Source: Variovorax sp. 770b2 (GTDB lineage: Bacteria > Pseudomonadota > Gammaproteobacteria > Burkholderiales > Burkholderiaceae_C). From it: a stretch of DNA of 64,000 nt. Position numbers and translations under genes: made by a program. Where the stretch lies: contig NZ_FOXJ01000001.1 in the NCBI RefSeq assembly GCF_900115685.1, positions 186,001 to 250,000 on the forward strand, read 5' to 3'. Positions 18,101 through 23,330 of this stretch are shown piece by piece. The first letter of the stretch is position 1. Every line of letters begins with the position of its first letter. The notes beneath the pieces were generated by a model. It had not been told where the DNA came from, searched no databases, and saw nothing but the letters and a program-made list of their open reading frames with translations.

Positions 18101-21029
18101 TGCCACATCGAGCACCAGCATCGGCAGCCGCTTGTCCGGCGGGTCTGTCGGCGTCTTTGCCGGAGGCGATATCGATCTGGTGGGCAGCGACATCGAGGCT
18201 CGCAAGAGCGCGACGCTCAAGGCCGCGGGCAACGTGAACATCGTGTCCGCGCAAGACAGCCTGACGGCCAGCCTCGACACGACGCGCACGGCCAAGGGCT
18301 TCATCGTGCCGAAGCTGGGCGGCTCCAGCATCGACCGCAAGCTCACCACCGCGCAGCACGCCGCGGTGTCGAGCCAGACAGAGCAGGCCTCCAGCATCAC
18401 TGCGGGCGAGAGCCTGAACATCACATCCGGCAGACAGGTCAATGTCTATGCCAGCAACCTGAGCGCGGGCGACGACCTGAAGCTCACGGGCGGGGAGGTG
18501 AATGTGCTGAGTGGCACGAACGCGTCCAACCGCGAAATCGGCACCAAGACCTCCAAAGGCTCCATCGGCACGATGGGCAACCTCAAGCGCTCGGGCAAGG
18601 GCATGAACGGCAAGGAGAGCGTGACCGACAGCGTGAACCAGACCACGCTCGCGGCGGCCACGCTCAGCGGCAGGAACGTCACGCTCACCGCCACCGATGG
18701 CGATCTGACGCTGGATGCGGCGCGCATTCATGCCGACGAGCAGGTGGCCCTGAATGCGGAAAAAGGCCACGTGAACATGGGCGTGGTCACCACGACCACC
18801 GAAGTGGGCCAGAGCCGCAGCGAGAGCGATCCGATGTACCAGCGCACGCGCGAGACCGGCGCGCACGTCGAAGAGGCGAACTACACCCGCATCGACAGCC
18901 AGGCCCTGAAGGTGGAGGCACCCAAGCTGAACGTGGAAATGGCGCAGCACACGTTCAACGGCCAGAGCGCCACGCCCGGCACACCCGGCACGCAGCAGAC
19001 CATCGAGCAGCTTCTTGCGCTGCAGCGCAACCAGCCGGGGATGGGCTGGTTGCAGCAGGTGCAGAACGATGCCGCACTGAACAGGCTGCAGATCGATTGG
19101 CAGGCCGTGCCGCTGGCGCAGCGGCAGTGGGCGCAAAGCCAGGGCAGCCTGACGGGCGCTGGCGGGGCGGTGGTGGCGATCGTGGCGACGGTGCTGACGT
19201 GGGGTGCGGCCAGCGGCATAGGGGCGGCGGTCGGTGGCACCGTGGGCGGAACCACGGGCGCCGTTGTCTCAGCGGCTGTCACTGCAGGCGTGTCGAGCAT
19301 CGCCTCGCAGGCGGCAGTCAGCCTCATCAACAACAACGGCAACGTCGGGGCGGTGCTCGAGGAGCTGGCGTCGAGCCAGGGCATCAAGAGCATCGTGTCC
19401 GCGATGGCGACCGCGGGGGCCTTGCAGGGGCTGAACATCGGCCTGGGCATCAATGACTACACGGCCGCCAACATCGGCCGCACGCTGCCCGACGGCACCA
19501 CCGTGGGCTGGCAGCAGGTGCTGCGCCGCAACCTGATCAACAGCGTCTCGGGCGGGCTCGTCAACTCGGCGATCCAGGGCACGAGCGTGGAGCATGGGAT
19601 CAAGAGCGGGTTGTTGAATGGGCTTCTGAACACCGCTGCATCGGGGAGCGCGCACTGGATCGGCGCGAACGGGCCCGATGGAGAAAAGAACCTGAACGCG
19701 CTGGCGTCCGAAGTCGCGCATGCCGTCGCGGGATGCCTCGTGGGAGCGGGGCGGGCATCCGCAGGCAGCGGGGGCGGCATGAGTTCGGGCGATGGCTGCA
19801 GCGCGGGTGCGGTGGGCGCGGTGGTGGGGCACCTGACGGGGCAGATCTACAACCCGAACGCCGATCCGCAGGCCGCGGAGCGCACGATCCAGCTCGGGCA
19901 GATGGTGGCGGGCATCGCGGGTGCGCTGGTGGGTGGCACTCAGGGCGCGGCGGATATTGCCTCGGCTGCCGGTGCGAATGCGGTGGAGAACAACTGGCTG
20001 AGCCAGAAGAATCCCAAAGGCCCGATGTATACGTCGCAACAACAGCAGTACGACGCTGCGGTTGCGGCTTGCAACGGGGGGAGAGGTTCCGCGGATGCCT
20101 GCGCGACCGCGAATCGGCTTGCGCGCGAATCGGCAGCCAATGAGAGCGCCCTGAGGGCAGCGTGTGATGCCGTCACGGGCTCGACCAATGCCTGCGCCAC
20201 GCAAACGCAATTGGCTCAGGCGAATGGCAACACCGTGGTGACGACGGGATCAGGCGGTAGCGCCATCGCGTACACGACAAGCGCTTATTCGAACGGGTAT
20301 CCGACGCTCGGGCCACTCAACAGCCCCTTCTACAACTCGTGGCATGGGCAGCAGTCGCAGAGCGTGTCAGACGGGCTGGTGCTTGAGGCTGGGAATCAAC
20401 TTGCGGGGCCGCTTGTGGCGCCGATTGCGAGAGGGCTTGGAGCGGGCGTGGATGCGCTGGCCGGGTGGGTGGGAGGCGGAGAGGTCGTGACGCAGATCGC
20501 CGCGCCGGCGGCGCAAAGGACATATGCGCTTGCTACGGTAGATCGGCTGCCACCTAACTGGCTGAGCAATCCGGGTGTTATTTCGATCGCACCAACGCAA
20601 GCTAACGCAGATGCGATGGCAGCGCAATTGGCTTTATTAGTGACTCAAAAAGGAGCAGACTCTGGCGCCGCGGCAATTTATATCGCGAGCAATGGAAGTG
20701 TTTATGTCGGCCTTAGTAGAGAAGCCGGTAAGGCAATAGACCGATATATACCGCTAAATGGATATATCAAGAGTCTAAACTCGGACGCCGGCGTAAAGTA
20801 CTGGGGTACGTGTGCCGAGCTTCAGTGTTACACCAATGCCATAAATGCAAATTCTGGCGCGATACCATCGGCAGGCGTGATCGGTGCCGCACAGGTCGGA
20901 GAACGATTTGGCATTCCTGCGGGAACAGTAATAAATGCTTGTCCTAGCTGCTCATATGTAAGTAATAAACTGGGAGTCGGGCATACCAACAACCTGGGCC
21001 AAACATTGCCGCCAAAGGTCAAACGCTAA
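9105..21029 (+). CDS. Giant CdiA/FHA-type TpsA exoprotein with C-terminal deaminase-like toxin
   Basis: This is a 3974-residue filamentous haemagglutinin. In order: an extended signal peptide (MNKHLHRIVFNAARGMRMVV, cleaved about residue 58, A-Q-A-Q); a TPS secretion domain (about 70-330) with N-P-A-G-I at 168-172; beta-helical repeats with a 367-residue super-repeat (576-1676); an Ala/Gly/Val-rich linker (2435-2590); a conserved Y-R-N-W-L-S-S-D-Y block (about 2615-2740); more FHA repeats; a hydrophobic Gly/Ala segment (about 3350); a DUF637-like stretch; and V-E-N-N at 3627-3630. The variable C-terminus (3631-3974) has two Cys pairs, then a visibly AT-richer toxin domain from about residue 3806 with C-A-E (3903-3905) and C-P-S-C (3946-3949), the zinc/proton-shuttle signature of a nucleic-acid deaminase fold. 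GGGAG precedes the ATG. The role is contact-dependent inhibition. Confidence 0.93.
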   Translation: MNKHLHRIVFNAARGMRMVVQETATSTGKGASRATGKSAPAAASVLFGLLVALPGQAQIVASPMVPGSLRPTVLVAPNGVPLVNIQTPSAAGVSRNVYSQFDVMRNGVILNNSRVNVQSQLGGWVQGNPWLAGGPARVILNEINGGNPSQLRGQIEVAGQRAEVVIANPAGILVGGSGFINASRATLTTGLPQLDAFGGLDSFVVRSGTVRIEGAGLDLSRTDYAAILARAVQVNAGIWANELKVVAGASQVSADHGNVTPAASTGAAPGFALDVAALGGMYARKITLIGTEAGLGVRNAGSIGAGAGGLVVTAKGWLENSGTLEGERIELASGADIGNRGTIRQAGTSGLAIDSRTLSNTNGGVIGGEPAPPASPDASSTSASPAGASGTASGTASGTSPGGSSPTPGAASTGGGASPTAPYVPATPGSITAAGAIRNDGGHIYAGGPIALKTPQIDNAGGTLDVATMAVTGARFSNAGGALSVSRSFGANVGQFDNTGGKLDAGSLSIATSGDLINIDGTLASGADTALTVQGQADNTRGTIAATGALTASVTGATINSAGTLASNQGLALTTGSLDNTKGRIQSAQAGVQLSVAGRWVNGGGGAVGAAGDLNVQAGSLVNSGSLRGANDVGIAVDGALANDGSITAGRNAAVTAGSLQSSSTGMLGAGVQGDGTLGAAGDLRVTTSGALVANGNTIAAGNVALQGSSADLSGSQTRAANIAVAATQGNATTSKATLATSGALSVTANAQPGQTLVNEGGKLNANQLDLQVSNLANTQGGEIVQTGAGATRIATSGAIDNSGGTLASNGSLALAAASLNNKGGTLRAAQASDLTVTATGLVDNRQGEMTAGGNTTVQTGRLDNDAGRITAAGNASSTTSGATRNQGGTIAANGHTTLNAGSLDNAGGTVSALNTLTANVQGAVDNTAGTLVAKQALVLDAGSLANDKGSVQSAQAASRLNVGGALNNGLGHVGAASDLSIKAGSLSNAGTLRGANDISVTVSDALSNDGSITAGRNATVTAGSVQDSSTGVLGAGIQRDGKLGAGGDLSVSAGGALAAHGTTLAAGNATLQGASVDLSFSQTSAANIAIAATQGDVTTNKATVVTPGTLRITANSNAAQTLVNDAGKLDAKQLELKLSNLANTDGGQIVQTGTGAMRIETSGAIDNSGGVLASNGDLTFVAASLDNKAGTLRTGERANLSIDVNGLLRNSDRGEMASGGNATLRAGTLDNAAGRLTAAGDVASTTAAATGNHGGTIAANGSVVLEAGSLDNSVGTVSARDRLTASIRGAADNAGGSLIANQALALAAASLNNDKGSIQSVQAAAKLDVAHALTNARGYIGAATDLGLQAGSLANTGSLRSANDTTVDVQGPLANDGSITSGRHTTITADSVQGGEKSVFGAGVQGDGKPGAVGDLSIKAHGALVAQGTNLAAGNALLLGASIDLSKSRTSAANIALAADQGDVVTSHATVVTPGKLALTADADPSRTLINDSGTLDAGRLELKVSNLANTSGEIVQVGTRATTIAVGGNLNNDGGRIASNGRDLSLGAGGAMTNAAGRIEHAVSEGQGTLSLKAGSFSGAAGQITANGAFVADVAGAFDQSAGTTSARSIAIDAGSLGNRGGRIVQSGADATRIAIVGAIDNSAGTIASNGHLDVAAGSLANQGGAVRAAGTADLDMAVTGALDNSKGGAIGAGGNATIAAGRLNNDAGSVTAAGDLRATVGGAATNVGGMLAANGNTTLVADTLDNSKGTAAAVKGGLTVTTTGATTNDAGTLQAAARIALENGGLRNIGGKALGDSLSVDTHGSALDNTQGTLAAATTVALNSGALVNNSGLIQSGGAMAIETHGKALSNTDAAAHASKQGGIASADTLDLRTGSIDNAAGFIGAKNALSASTQAFSNTEAGLVLGQSTVAIDTHGGAYDNSGGQTMAAGDLRIGAGSVVNAAGLMRSMATATLDASGIDNHDTQGKDQGIEGKRVAIAAGNVNNASGAIRADADATVTSGGTVDNTGGLISGGGTVAIADPRAADPAAKTLNLVNTNGALVGDQHLKIDAATFSGDGRLVAGKNLSIALKQDIVNDAGLAARGNLTYTTTGSFTNHGKLVAGQALTVGGREVENTAGAEMSGTDTAINASGTLTNRGLIDSNGNTRIDAGAVKNIGTGRIYGNQVSIATGTLDNDAEAANGTTKAGTIAARNTLNIGANAIHNREHSLLFSAGGGADAMRIGAALDGNRLATGQGGVLDNLSADIESLGGLSVSMASVNNRDVHIRKGTPKTTPGFLVGIAPKTFVGSGFGRSTLYLSEEVNADPVNGFVYRKDTGELVGIGGYGLWNNAITTTEDRAIDADPAHLVAGGSMTVSGHLYNDNSQVLAGGKLDVPDYQPNQLMGTRTVIGLATVIDNTMHVQMANKPLILPPQTFPLGAYKYEPNVNAAKGTKPDAAATAGGNGAAIAGGIGSVTAGHGAATIVEVPANVGAVVGVPGERASNASATAAPQGVAAMPASAASIVHVGGAASAQSGAGVDRVAAVQDGRTAIGTVPSEAAVRAEAAPGGVPAPEVGEANATRVSTGAPIAAETSTARAGATRTIPMVVRTSSPNVGIPRASLFNIHPEAGSRYVVETDPRFANYRNWLSSDYLLTNLGQDPNNTLKRLGDGFYEQKLIREQVAQLTGYRFLEGFASDDDQYIALMNSGATFAKQYGLRPGIALSAAQMAQLTSDIVWLVEQTVTLPDGSTQQALAPQVYVRVRPGDIDGSGALLSADATVIKSKGDMVNTGTIAGRTLVAINAENVKNLGGRIAGGSVGLNARNDLENIGGSITARDSAVLMAGRDIRIETTTKTGIQPGTSRTDIDRVAGVYVTDPGGVLIANAGNDVKVIAGVLSNKGEDSFTSLTAGRNIELGTVTESQSRLTMLGATGFRGDASSKEAGSTVAGNGTVLLDAKGGSIDARAATLDAGTGVLGLTAARDIDIVAGEETTSVVERSQVKEKHKLKSTTTTLVGDATSSTSIGSRLSGGSVGVFAGGDIDLVGSDIEARKSATLKAAGNVNIVSAQDSLTASLDTTRTAKGFIVPKLGGSSIDRKLTTAQHAAVSSQTEQASSITAGESLNITSGRQVNVYASNLSAGDDLKLTGGEVNVLSGTNASNREIGTKTSKGSIGTMGNLKRSGKGMNGKESVTDSVNQTTLAAATLSGRNVTLTATDGDLTLDAARIHADEQVALNAEKGHVNMGVVTTTTEVGQSRSESDPMYQRTRETGAHVEEANYTRIDSQALKVEAPKLNVEMAQHTFNGQSATPGTPGTQQTIEQLLALQRNQPGMGWLQQVQNDAALNRLQIDWQAVPLAQRQWAQSQGSLTGAGGAVVAIVATVLTWGAASGIGAAVGGTVGGTTGAVVSAAVTAGVSSIASQAAVSLINNNGNVGAVLEELASSQGIKSIVSAMATAGALQGLNIGLGINDYTAANIGRTLPDGTTVGWQQVLRRNLINSVSGGLVNSAIQGTSVEHGIKSGLLNGLLNTAASGSAHWIGANGPDGEKNLNALASEVAHAVAGCLVGAGRASAGSGGGMSSGDGCSAGAVGAVVGHLTGQIYNPNADPQAAERTIQLGQMVAGIAGALVGGTQGAADIASAAGANAVENNWLSQKNPKGPMYTSQQQQYDAAVAACNGGRGSADACATANRLARESAANESALRAACDAVTGSTNACATQTQLAQANGNTVVTTGSGGSAIAYTTSAYSNGYPTLGPLNSPFYNSWHGQQSQSVSDGLVLEAGNQLAGPLVAPIARGLGAGVDALAGWVGGGEVVTQIAAPAAQRTYALATVDRLPPNWLSNPGVISIAPTQANADAMAAQLALLVTQKGADSGAAAIYIASNGSVYVGLSREAGKAIDRYIPLNGYIKSLNSDAGVKYWGTCAELQCYTNAINANSGAIPSAGVIGAAQVGERFGIPAGTVINACPSCSYVSNKLGVGHTNNLGQTLPPKVKR
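10830..14132 (+). repeat. 1101-bp (367-codon) tandem super-repeat inside tpsA
   Basis: Three consecutive units begin at equivalent codons at 10830, 11931 and 13032, exactly 1101 bp apart. Landmark phrases recur in each, for example N-x-G-[ST]-L-R-[GS]-A-N-D at about 10980, 12080 and 13180, and I-A-N/A-S-N-G steps. The third unit stays aligned to about 13740, then carries an extra segment of about 0.3 kb before the pattern resumes near 14026. Each unit is itself made of about 20-residue FHA beta-helix coils. Confidence 0.85.
19983..19994 (+). other. VENN motif: boundary of the CdiA-CT toxin region
   Basis: Codons GTG GAG AAC AAC encode V-E-N-N (residues 3627-3630) after A-S-A-A-G-A-N-A. In CDI systems this motif ends the conserved pre-toxin domain; everything after it is the exchangeable toxin region. 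The change to AT-richer DNA comes somewhat later, about 20520, so residues about 3631-3805 may be the cell-entry part and the rest the catalytic toxin. Confidence 0.85.
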
Positions 21030-21039
21030 GGGTAAATAT

Positions 21040-21528
21040 ATGATAAATCGCGCAGGCGATCATGATTTTTTTATTGCCAATACAAGAAAACTAAAAATTC
21101 TTAAAGGAGGTGATAAATTTAAGCAATACCATGAATTTCTTTTGGCTGCTCTTGATCTGTTAAAGGAAGAAAGATTTTTTCCGATTGAGGCAAACGAGTG
21201 GGAGGACGCTGCCCGCGCATGCCTAGAGCGAAAAATATCGTTGGAAGAAGTAAAAAACATTCAAGAAAAGATTGAATTTTTTAGGGGGGATTTGCAAAAG
21301 GATCGCGAGCTATTGGAAGAAAATCGGAAGAAGTCTGCTATTGCCGAACTGTTTCAGTTCGCGGTCGAACATCCCGATGACGAAAGTCGGGTCGATACCC
21401 GCGGTACCGATATTTCCAACGGTACAGGTTTGGCACAAGCTATAGACGAATTTTCATTCTTGTACGTTGAATATTTCGGCCGAGAAAAAGACTTGGTCCA
21501 TCTGCTGAAAGAGAGTTTTTCTTGCTGA
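21040..21528 (+). CDS. Candidate CDI immunity protein (CdiI), unrecognised family
   Basis: The 162-residue protein starts 10 bp after the tpsA stop, with AGGGTAA as ribosome site, on the same strand, and has the low GC and poor-codon look of the toxin end of tpsA. It is acidic and mostly helical, with a long charged segment (about 75-105, E-E-V-K-N-I-Q-E-K-I-E-F-F) that may form a coiled coil. No signal peptide or membrane segment is visible, so it should act in the cytosol. I do not recognise the family. The immunity role is inferred from position (cdiB-cdiA-cdiI order) and composition only. Confidence 0.75.
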   Translation: MINRAGDHDFFIANTRKLKILKGGDKFKQYHEFLLAALDLLKEERFFPIEANEWEDAARACLERKISLEEVKNIQEKIEFFRGDLQKDRELLEENRKKSAIAELFQFAVEHPDDESRVDTRGTDISNGTGLAQAIDEFSFLYVEYFGREKDLVHLLKESFSC

Positions 21529-21587
21529 TGACCATTGACTGAGAAGAAGCCATTTAAGAGAAATACCCAGGGCCGGCACGCCTGCTA

Positions 21588-21606
21588 GGCATAAATAATT
21601 TATGCC
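21588..21606. repeat. Short perfect hairpin in the decayed CDI tail
   Basis: GGCATAAA and TTTATGCC form an 8-bp inverted repeat around a 3-nt loop, 60 bp after the immunity gene stop. There is no T-run, so terminator function is doubtful. Confidence 0.6.
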
Positions 21607-21860
21607 TGCCATCGCGGAAGCTGCGGCGATAGATGGCACTCAAAAAAATCGAACACCTTGCTACCGACCTTGGCGATCGTTTCGAAATTCTTGGCAACAG
21701 GACTAGATGCATCGATAGAGGCCGGGTTTTTTACAATTCGGCTGATTTGATTGAATTAAATTCGAAGTTGTTTTTCCACCTGTAAATAAGACTCCAATTT
21801 CAGAAATCTCATGACGGAGACATTACCTCGAGTGGAGTCAAAGTAGAGGCGTGGCTGGTG
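21600..21860 (-). pseudogene. Possible decayed minus-strand gene fragment
   Basis: On the minus strand, 21755-21600 reads 51 residues with betaproteobacterial codons (V-A-K-N-F-E-T-I-A-K-V-G-S-K-V-F-D-F-F) to a TAA. Further upstream (about 21815-21747) another frame reads E-I-S-E-I-G-V-L-F-T-G-G-K-T-T-S-N. The two would join only with a frameshift, and there is no intact start. The plus strand of the same stretch has a 50-residue open frame (21633-21785, MALKKIEHLATDLGDRFEIL...) with rarer codons. I favour the minus-strand relic on codon use but cannot settle it. Confidence 0.3.
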
Positions 21861-22135
21861 TCGAAGGTAACTGTTTATCCCAATTTTATTTAAGAATGAG
21901 ACTAAAACTTTATTGGTATTTATCCGCGGCATATAAAGATGGCATTCTCAGGCCGGCATGCACTTATCTCAAACCCCAAAGAGACTTAGATGAATTTATT
22001 GCCAACTATCTGATGGATGATGGGGGCGTTTTCTATCTTGAAACAATTTCTTCGCTGGCCAATGGACTGTGCGAAATAGCGCTATTAAACGAAAAAATGA
22101 TTCAACTTATTAATTTCGGTAGAAACGCTTGGTGA
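21851..22135 (+). CDS. Small hypothetical protein, possible orphan immunity gene
   Basis: A 94-residue frame starts with GTG at 21851 (or ATG at 21896, which gives 79 residues, MRLKLYWYLSAAYKDG). It contains Y-L-M-D-D-G-G-V-F-Y-L-E-T-I and ends N-F-G-R-N-A-W. The DNA is AT-rich like the immunity gene upstream. It has no recognised domain. Its place between the cdiBAI genes and a toxin relic makes an orphan immunity protein the simplest idea, but it may be non-functional. Confidence 0.4.
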   Translation: MAGVEGNCLSQFYLRMRLKLYWYLSAAYKDGILRPACTYLKPQRDLDEFIANYLMDDGGVFYLETISSLANGLCEIALLNEKMIQLINFGRNAW

Positions 22136-22316
22136 GCAGATTTATCACTGGGAGAAGCGAAAATCTATTCATTTCACGATGAGGGTAGGTGCTAAGCTAT
22201 TTCGTTAAATAAAATGAAGAATGCTTTATTTGCGTGGATGGGTTTTCTTCAATCCACACCTAACAAAAACATTCAGCAAGAGGTTGATTTGAGTGCCCCT
22301 TGAGCGCCATGAAACA

Positions 22317-22485
22317 GAGCGCACGGTTTTTAGCAAGGTCACGGAAATATTGATATATCGACTGCAACAACAATTGCCGGTCCCGACGCCCGAGGCATTA
22401 TCTTTGGCTCTCGTGGCAACGAGGTCGGTATGTGTTCAACGTCGTGAATCAAATGGCCTCGTGCGATTTGCCTGCCGTTGAGTGG
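22317..22485 (+). pseudogene. Remnant of a papain-fold-like CdiA-CT toxin tail, frameshifted
   Basis: Reading across three frames recovers a toxin C-terminus: G-P-D-A-R-G-I-I-F-G-S-R-G-N-E-V-G (22379-22429), then Y-V-F-N-V-V-N-Q (22429-22452), then N-G-L-V-R-F-A (22452-22472). An in-frame TAG lies at 22331-22333. From memory, an arrangement of R-G-I-x-F-G ... F-N-V-V-N-Q-N-G-x-V-R-F is typical of papain-fold toxin tails on haemagglutinin-like proteins. No upstream toxin body remains. It appears to be a displaced, dead cassette. Confidence 0.55.
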
Positions 22486-22513
22486 ATGCATTAATAATTG
22501 ATTTGATATAGAG

Positions 22514-22622
22514 ATGGAGTCAATGGAGGAAGAAATGAGTTTCTGATTTTTATAAAACGTCAAAAGTTGCAATTCCATTAAATACCGATGAGCGTATTCG
22601 CCGTTGGCCTTGGATACAAAAA
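22514..22622 (+). pseudogene. Possible immunity-gene relic after the toxin remnant
   Basis: ATG at 22514 opens a very short frame (M-E-S-M-E-E-E-M-S-F). In a shifted frame the DNA continues as S-D-F-Y-K-T-S-K-V-A-I-P-L-N-T-D-E-R-I with a basic/Trp-rich end (R-R-W-P-W-I-Q-K) and a TGA overlapping the next gene's ATG. This looks like the two ends of a broken small gene, placed where an immunity gene would follow the toxin relic. Confidence 0.35.
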
Positions 22623-23227
22623 TGAAACCCATCAAGCTGTCACACCGCTCCCCCATGCGAATCCTCGCCATCACATTGACCACCGGCCTGCTCCTCACCG
22701 CCTGCGCCACCCACCTCCCCCAACCCGTCACCGGCTACACCTGCTGCAATCTCCACCCCGACGCGGGTTGGATCTCCAGCGCCAACATGCTCGGAGGCGC
22801 CATCATCCCGGCCGGTCAGCCGGTCATGGTCGACACCATGAAGCGCGACCGCTATCTCTACGGAACGATGGGCAGCGACTACATCACGCTGCGCGACGAC
22901 ACCGCGCGCAGCAAGGACGACGTGCTGCGCTGGACGCGGCAGATCGTCGTGCCCACGGACCCGAGGGTGGCGCTCGCGCGGTGGAGCCCCGAGGTGCAGA
23001 AGGCCGTCTATTCGGGCAAGGTGCTGGTCGGCATGACGCGTGCGCAGGTGCTGATGTCGCTCAGCTATCCATCACCCAACGACACCAAGGACCTGGGCGC
23101 AAGCACGTGGCGCTACTGGACGATTCAGGAAGATGAGCCGGTCGACGTGCGCTTCGGCGCCGACGGCCTCGTGAGCGGATTCGCCGGCAAGCCGTCTGCC
23201 GTGCGTGCCGTCGAGTTCAGGGGCTGA
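22622..23227 (+). CDS. Predicted lipoprotein with a BamE-like GMTRAQV segment
   Basis: The 201-residue product has a lipobox G-L-L-L-T-A-C-A (Cys about residue 28) after a short hydrophobic segment; M at 22655 (MRILAITLTTGLLLTAC) is an equally reasonable start. Near residues 137-185, V-G-M-T-R-A-Q-V-L-M-S-L-S-Y-P and W-R-Y-W-T-I resemble the repeated strand-helix pattern of SmpA/BamE-type proteins, which suggests an outer-membrane lipoprotein. Normal high GC resumes with this gene, marking the end of the AT-rich island. Function unknown. Confidence 0.8.
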   Translation: MKPIKLSHRSPMRILAITLTTGLLLTACATHLPQPVTGYTCCNLHPDAGWISSANMLGGAIIPAGQPVMVDTMKRDRYLYGTMGSDYITLRDDTARSKDDVLRWTRQIVVPTDPRVALARWSPEVQKAVYSGKVLVGMTRAQVLMSLSYPSPNDTKDLGASTWRYWTIQEDEPVDVRFGADGLVSGFAGKPSAVRAVEFRG

Positions 23228-23236
23228 CAGGGCCAT

Positions 23237-23255
23237 CGGCGCGACATTCGCGCCG
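23237..23255. terminator. Stable GC hairpin downstream of the lipoprotein gene
   Basis: CGGCGCGA and TCGCGCCG pair perfectly around CAT, 10 bp after the stop codon. It lacks a T-run; it may stabilise the mRNA 3' end or aid the terminator that follows. Confidence 0.5.
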
Positions 23256-23270
23256 AGGCTTTCGACAAAT

Positions 23271-23300
23271 AAAAAAAGGGCACCGAAGTGCCCTTTGTTA
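23271..23300. terminator. Bidirectional intrinsic terminator
   Basis: A7 precedes the stem GGGCAC/GTGCCC (23278-23283 and 23288-23293, loop CGAA, extended by A-T pairs), followed by TTTGTTATTT. It separates the + strand lipoprotein gene from the convergent helicase gene. Confidence 0.85.
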
Positions 23301-23330
23301 TTTGCAGACAGGTGTTCCTGCCGGCAGCGC

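Noticed and set aside
12759..19136. Minus-strand frame of 2125 residues opposite tpsA
   Set aside because: Shadow of the repetitive FHA coding strand; its Arg/Ala/Gly/Val-rich text follows from the codon pattern of the repeats, and there is no start signal or domain.
21633..21785. Plus-strand 50-residue frame (MALKKIEHLATDLGDRFEIL...) as a small gene
   Set aside because: Rare codons, no ribosome site, an in-frame stop right before the ATG, and a better codon pattern on the opposite strand; left as an alternative inside the relic.
22339..22731. Minus-strand frame of 130 residues across the decayed CDI tail
   Set aside because: It runs antisense into the intact lipoprotein gene and covers plus-strand toxin-like text; no start signal.
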